DNA of 17,302 bases from Clostridium sp. CAG:567. Its GTDB lineage: Bacteria; Bacillota; Clostridia; TANB77; CAG-508. The DNA lies in the NCBI GenBank assembly GCA_000437855.1, contig FR902185.1:1-17302 (forward strand). Direction: 5' to 3'. Positions 15,379-17,302 of the stretch are shown here, piece after piece. The translations under genes were made by a program, and so were the position numbers. The stretch's first letter is position 1, and every line of letters begins with the position of its first letter. The notes beneath the pieces were generated by a model. It was not told where the DNA came from, ran no database searches, and was given only the letters and a program-made list of their open reading frames with translations.

Positions 15379-16041
15379 TTAGAATTGTTCATTTGGTATT
15401 TCTTTAGTTGCTTTTTTGCGTATTCTTTGAATTGCATTATCAACAGATTTAACTGGAGTATTTAATTTTTCTGCAATTTGTCCATAACTTTGACCTTGCA
15501 CATAAAAATTTAATACTTGTTTTTCAAAACTACTTAAAGATTTATCAATAGCATTTTCTATAATTTTATAATATTCCTTTTGAGTAATTGTATCTAAAGG
15601 ATCTTCTATCAAGTTCGTATTTAATATTTCAATCAAATCAGCTTCATTCTTGTCATTTATGTCATTATTATCATAAGCATTCATATTAAGAGACAAATAA
15701 GAATTAAGTGGCATGTGCTTTTGTCTATTTGAACTCTTTATAGCTGTAATTAATTGTCTTTCAATGCACATATTGGCAAAATTTTTAAAAGAACTTTGTT
15801 TATTGGTTTGATAATTTTTTATTGCTTTAAACAATCCAATTAGTCCTTCTTGTACAATATCTTCTCTTTCTGCACCTATTATGTAGTACTTACTTACTTT
15901 CATATTGACTAAACTTTTATAGCGATTTATAAGGTGCTCTAGTGCATATTTATTACCAGACTTAATAATATCTATTAAGTCTTCATCACTAGTTTCCGCA
16001 TATTTTATGTCTGAAGAATAATATACATTTGCATCACTCAT
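15379..16041 (-). CDS. sigH: RNA polymerase sigma factor SigH (Spo0H) family
   Basis: SigH is a sigma-70 family factor that in Firmicutes directs transition-phase, competence and early sporulation genes. The 220-residue product matches the family layout. Region 2 includes GAEREDIVQEGLIGLFKAI (56-74), the DNA-melting part follows with FANMCIERQLITAIKSSNRQKH (88-109) and PLNSYLSL (111-118). Region 4 has a helix-turn-helix, FEKQVLNFYVQGQSYGQIAE and PVKSVDNAIQRIRKKA (172-211). A divergent linker rich in Asn and Asp (119-135) sits between. The ATG at 16041 follows AGGAGG at a long spacing of 13 bases. It has a perfect sigma-A promoter, whereas B. subtilis spo0H is under AbrB control. No rlmB or rae1 neighbours are seen. 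Sporulation in this organism cannot be judged from this gene alone. Confidence 0.92.
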   Translation of the reverse strand: MSDANVYYSSDIKYAETSDEDLIDIIKSGNKYALEHLINRYKSLVNMKVSKYYIIGAEREDIVQEGLIGLFKAIKNYQTNKQSSFKNFANMCIERQLITAIKSSNRQKHMPLNSYLSLNMNAYDNNDINDKNEADLIEILNTNLIEDPLDTITQKEYYKIIENAIDKSLSSFEKQVLNFYVQGQSYGQIAEKLNTPVKSVDNAIQRIRKKATKEIPNEQF

Positions 16042-16085
16042 CTGTTATAAGCTACCTCCTATGTTGTAGTTGCCTCTATGTTTGT

Positions 16086-16114
16086 ATTATATCCACTTAC
16101 ATTTTTCCTGTCAA
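16086..16114 (-). promoter_or_regulatory. Consensus sigma-A promoter of sigH
   Basis: On the minus strand TTGACA (16109-16114) and TATAAT (16086-16091) are both perfect and exactly 17 bp apart. The transcript would start near 16079, giving a leader of about 38 nt. This is among the strongest-looking promoters in the window. Confidence 0.88.
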
Positions 16115-16132
16115 TAGAAAACTATCAAAAAG

Positions 16133-16161
16133 TTGATATTTTAAGGATCTTGTGCTAAAAT
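16133..16161 (+). promoter_or_regulatory. Promoter of rqcH
   Basis: On the plus strand TTGATA (16133-16138) and TAAAAT (16156-16161) are separated by 17 bp, with TGC just before the -10 making it an extended -10 type. It predicts a start near 16168, about 24 nt before the rqcH ATG. Its -35 is also the right half of a 6-bp inverted repeat TATCAA-AAAG-TTGATA (16123-16138). Confidence 0.75.
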
Positions 16162-16191
16162 TTGAATACAAAATTGAAAGGAAGTATAAAA

Positions 16192-17302
16192 ATGGCTTTT
16201 GATGGTTTAGTTTTAAATGCTGTATCTAATGAATTGGCTTGTCTTATCGGTGGAAAATTACAAAAAATTTATGAGCCAGATGAAAACGAAATTTTATTAA
16301 GCATATACTGTAATGGTATACAATATGCTTTATCTATCAATATTTCTTCAAATCTCTATTCAGTATACTTGACTCAAAACAAGAAAATAAATCCTTTAGT
16401 GGCACCTAACTTTTGTATGTTACTTAGAAAGCATTTGATAAATTATAAAATTTCTAATATATATACTTTAGGATTAGAGAGAATTTTAATAATTGATTTT
16501 ATAGGTAAAGATGAAAATAATGAATCTATTGTAAAAAAGATGGTTATAGAACTTATGGGGAAATACAGTAATATTCTTTTGTTAGATGAAAATGATATTA
16601 TTATAGATTCGTTTAAACATTTTTCTACAAATAATGGAGCAAGTAGAAATATTTTACCCAAACATAAATATTCTTCTCCATCTTCTAACAAAATTGATAT
16701 TAGTAACTTTGAAGAATTAATAAATAATTTAGATGATTCTTGCATAATAGATTTCTTTTGTAATAATTTCATCGGCCTTAGCAAAACCTCAGTAAAGCAA
16801 TTAATTGCAGAAAAAAACATTTCTACTAGTTTAGATAATTATACTTTATTGGCAAATTATTTATTAGAATTACAAAATAATATAAAAAATTCACATGTTA
16901 AATGTATTAGTGTTGGAAATAATGATTATGCTTTAACTTATAGTCAATCTATTATTCCATTACAAGTTAACACATTTTTAGATAATTATTATAACAATAA
17001 ACAAGAAAATGAACAATTTTTATCATACAAAAACACATTATTAAGTTCGATCGTTTCCAAATTAAAAAAATTGTCTAAAAAACTTTCTAATATTAATGAA
17101 AAATTAGAAGAATGTTCTCAAATGGAAAAATACAAATTGTATGGTGAACTTATAACTAGCAATCTATATCAGATTTCTAAACAACGTTTAAGCCACATTG
17201 AACTTTTAAATTATTATGATGGTACTACTATTGATATTCCCTTAGATATTTCACTTTATCCAAATGATAATGCAAAGAAATATTTTAAAAAATATAACAA
17301 AC
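16192..17302 (+). CDS. rqcH: RqcH/NFACT (FbpA-like) ribosome quality-control protein, C-terminally incomplete at window edge
   Basis: RqcH binds stalled 50S-nascent chain complexes and adds C-terminal alanine tails that mark the peptide for degradation. The reading frame is open from the ATG at 16192 to the window end, giving 370 of the roughly 570-590 residues usual for the family. It starts MAFDGLVLNAV, carries the NFACT-N hallmark LMGKYSNILLLDE (about 122-134) and then enters a lysine-rich helical region near 280, expected to be the coiled coil. The B. subtilis D97-R98 pair needed for tRNA recognition appears here as E96-R97 in GLERI. AAAGGAAG precedes the ATG. It is divergent from sigH. 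Older literature calls relatives fibronectin-binding proteins; the ribosomal role is better supported. Confidence 0.92.
   Translation, partial: MAFDGLVLNAVSNELACLIGGKLQKIYEPDENEILLSIYCNGIQYALSINISSNLYSVYLTQNKKINPLVAPNFCMLLRKHLINYKISNIYTLGLERILIIDFIGKDENNESIVKKMVIELMGKYSNILLLDENDIIIDSFKHFSTNNGASRNILPKHKYSSPSSNKIDISNFEELINNLDDSCIIDFFCNNFIGLSKTSVKQLIAEKNISTSLDNYTLLANYLLELQNNIKNSHVKCISVGNNDYALTYSQSIIPLQVNTFLDNYYNNKQENEQFLSYKNTLLSSIVSKLKKLSKKLSNINEKLEECSQMEKYKLYGELITSNLYQISKQRLSHIELLNYYDGTTIDIPLDISLYPNDNAKKYFKKYNK

Noticed and set aside
16443..16820. 125-codon minus-strand ORF inside rqcH
   Set aside because: It is antisense to the well-supported rqcH frame and has no ribosome binding site or family features; a shadow of AT-rich coding.

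Overview
The window is AT-rich DNA from a low-GC Gram-positive bacterium, most likely a clostridial-type Firmicute. Support comes from a PolC-type replicative polymerase, a SigH-type sigma factor, an RqcH/NFACT protein, a sortase with an LPXTG substrate, strong AGGAGG-like ribosome binding sites and consensus sigma-A promoters. TGA is used as a normal stop (polC, rseP), so the genetic code is standard. Almost all genes lie on the minus strand; only the sortase gene and the partial rqcH are on the plus strand.

Layout from left to right. Positions 1-27 hold a hairpin with a GGGGACGG core. uvrA (minus) follows, with a textbook promoter that carries a LexA-like SOS box in its spacer. The 2864-3317 gap has no gene; it holds the uvrA promoter, four DnaA-box-like 9-mers in 73 bp (two of them in a perfect 13-bp inverted repeat) and a terminator. 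Next is a small DUF1294 membrane protein and then a long minus-strand gene string, read as pyrH - frr - uppS - cdsA - rseP - a broken methyltransferase-like remnant - polC - DUF1294. This is the conserved Firmicute cluster joining UMP synthesis, ribosome recycling, the undecaprenyl carrier, CDP-diacylglycerol synthesis, site-2 proteolysis and DNA replication. rpsB-tsf, dxr and proS/ispG, which often belong to it, are absent here.

Two related palindromic elements of 127 and 175 bp sit in the only two wide gaps of this string, each touching the stop codon of the preceding gene (polC and frr). Their arms differ between copies but change together, so that pairing is kept.

Upstream of pyrH a divergent sortase gene faces a 110-residue LPQTG surface protein across a shared bidirectional terminator. 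Then come ychF, a tRNA-Thr(GGT) gene and sigH, all on the minus strand. sigH has a perfect TTGACA-17-TATAAT promoter and is divergent from rqcH, which runs off the right edge.

The genes are mostly housekeeping: DNA repair and replication, translation and ribosome rescue, envelope lipid synthesis, and sigma-factor control. The least ordinary items are the paired palindromic elements, the DnaA-box cluster far from any dnaA gene, and the miniature sortase substrate. I found no clear defence, metabolic or mobile gene system.
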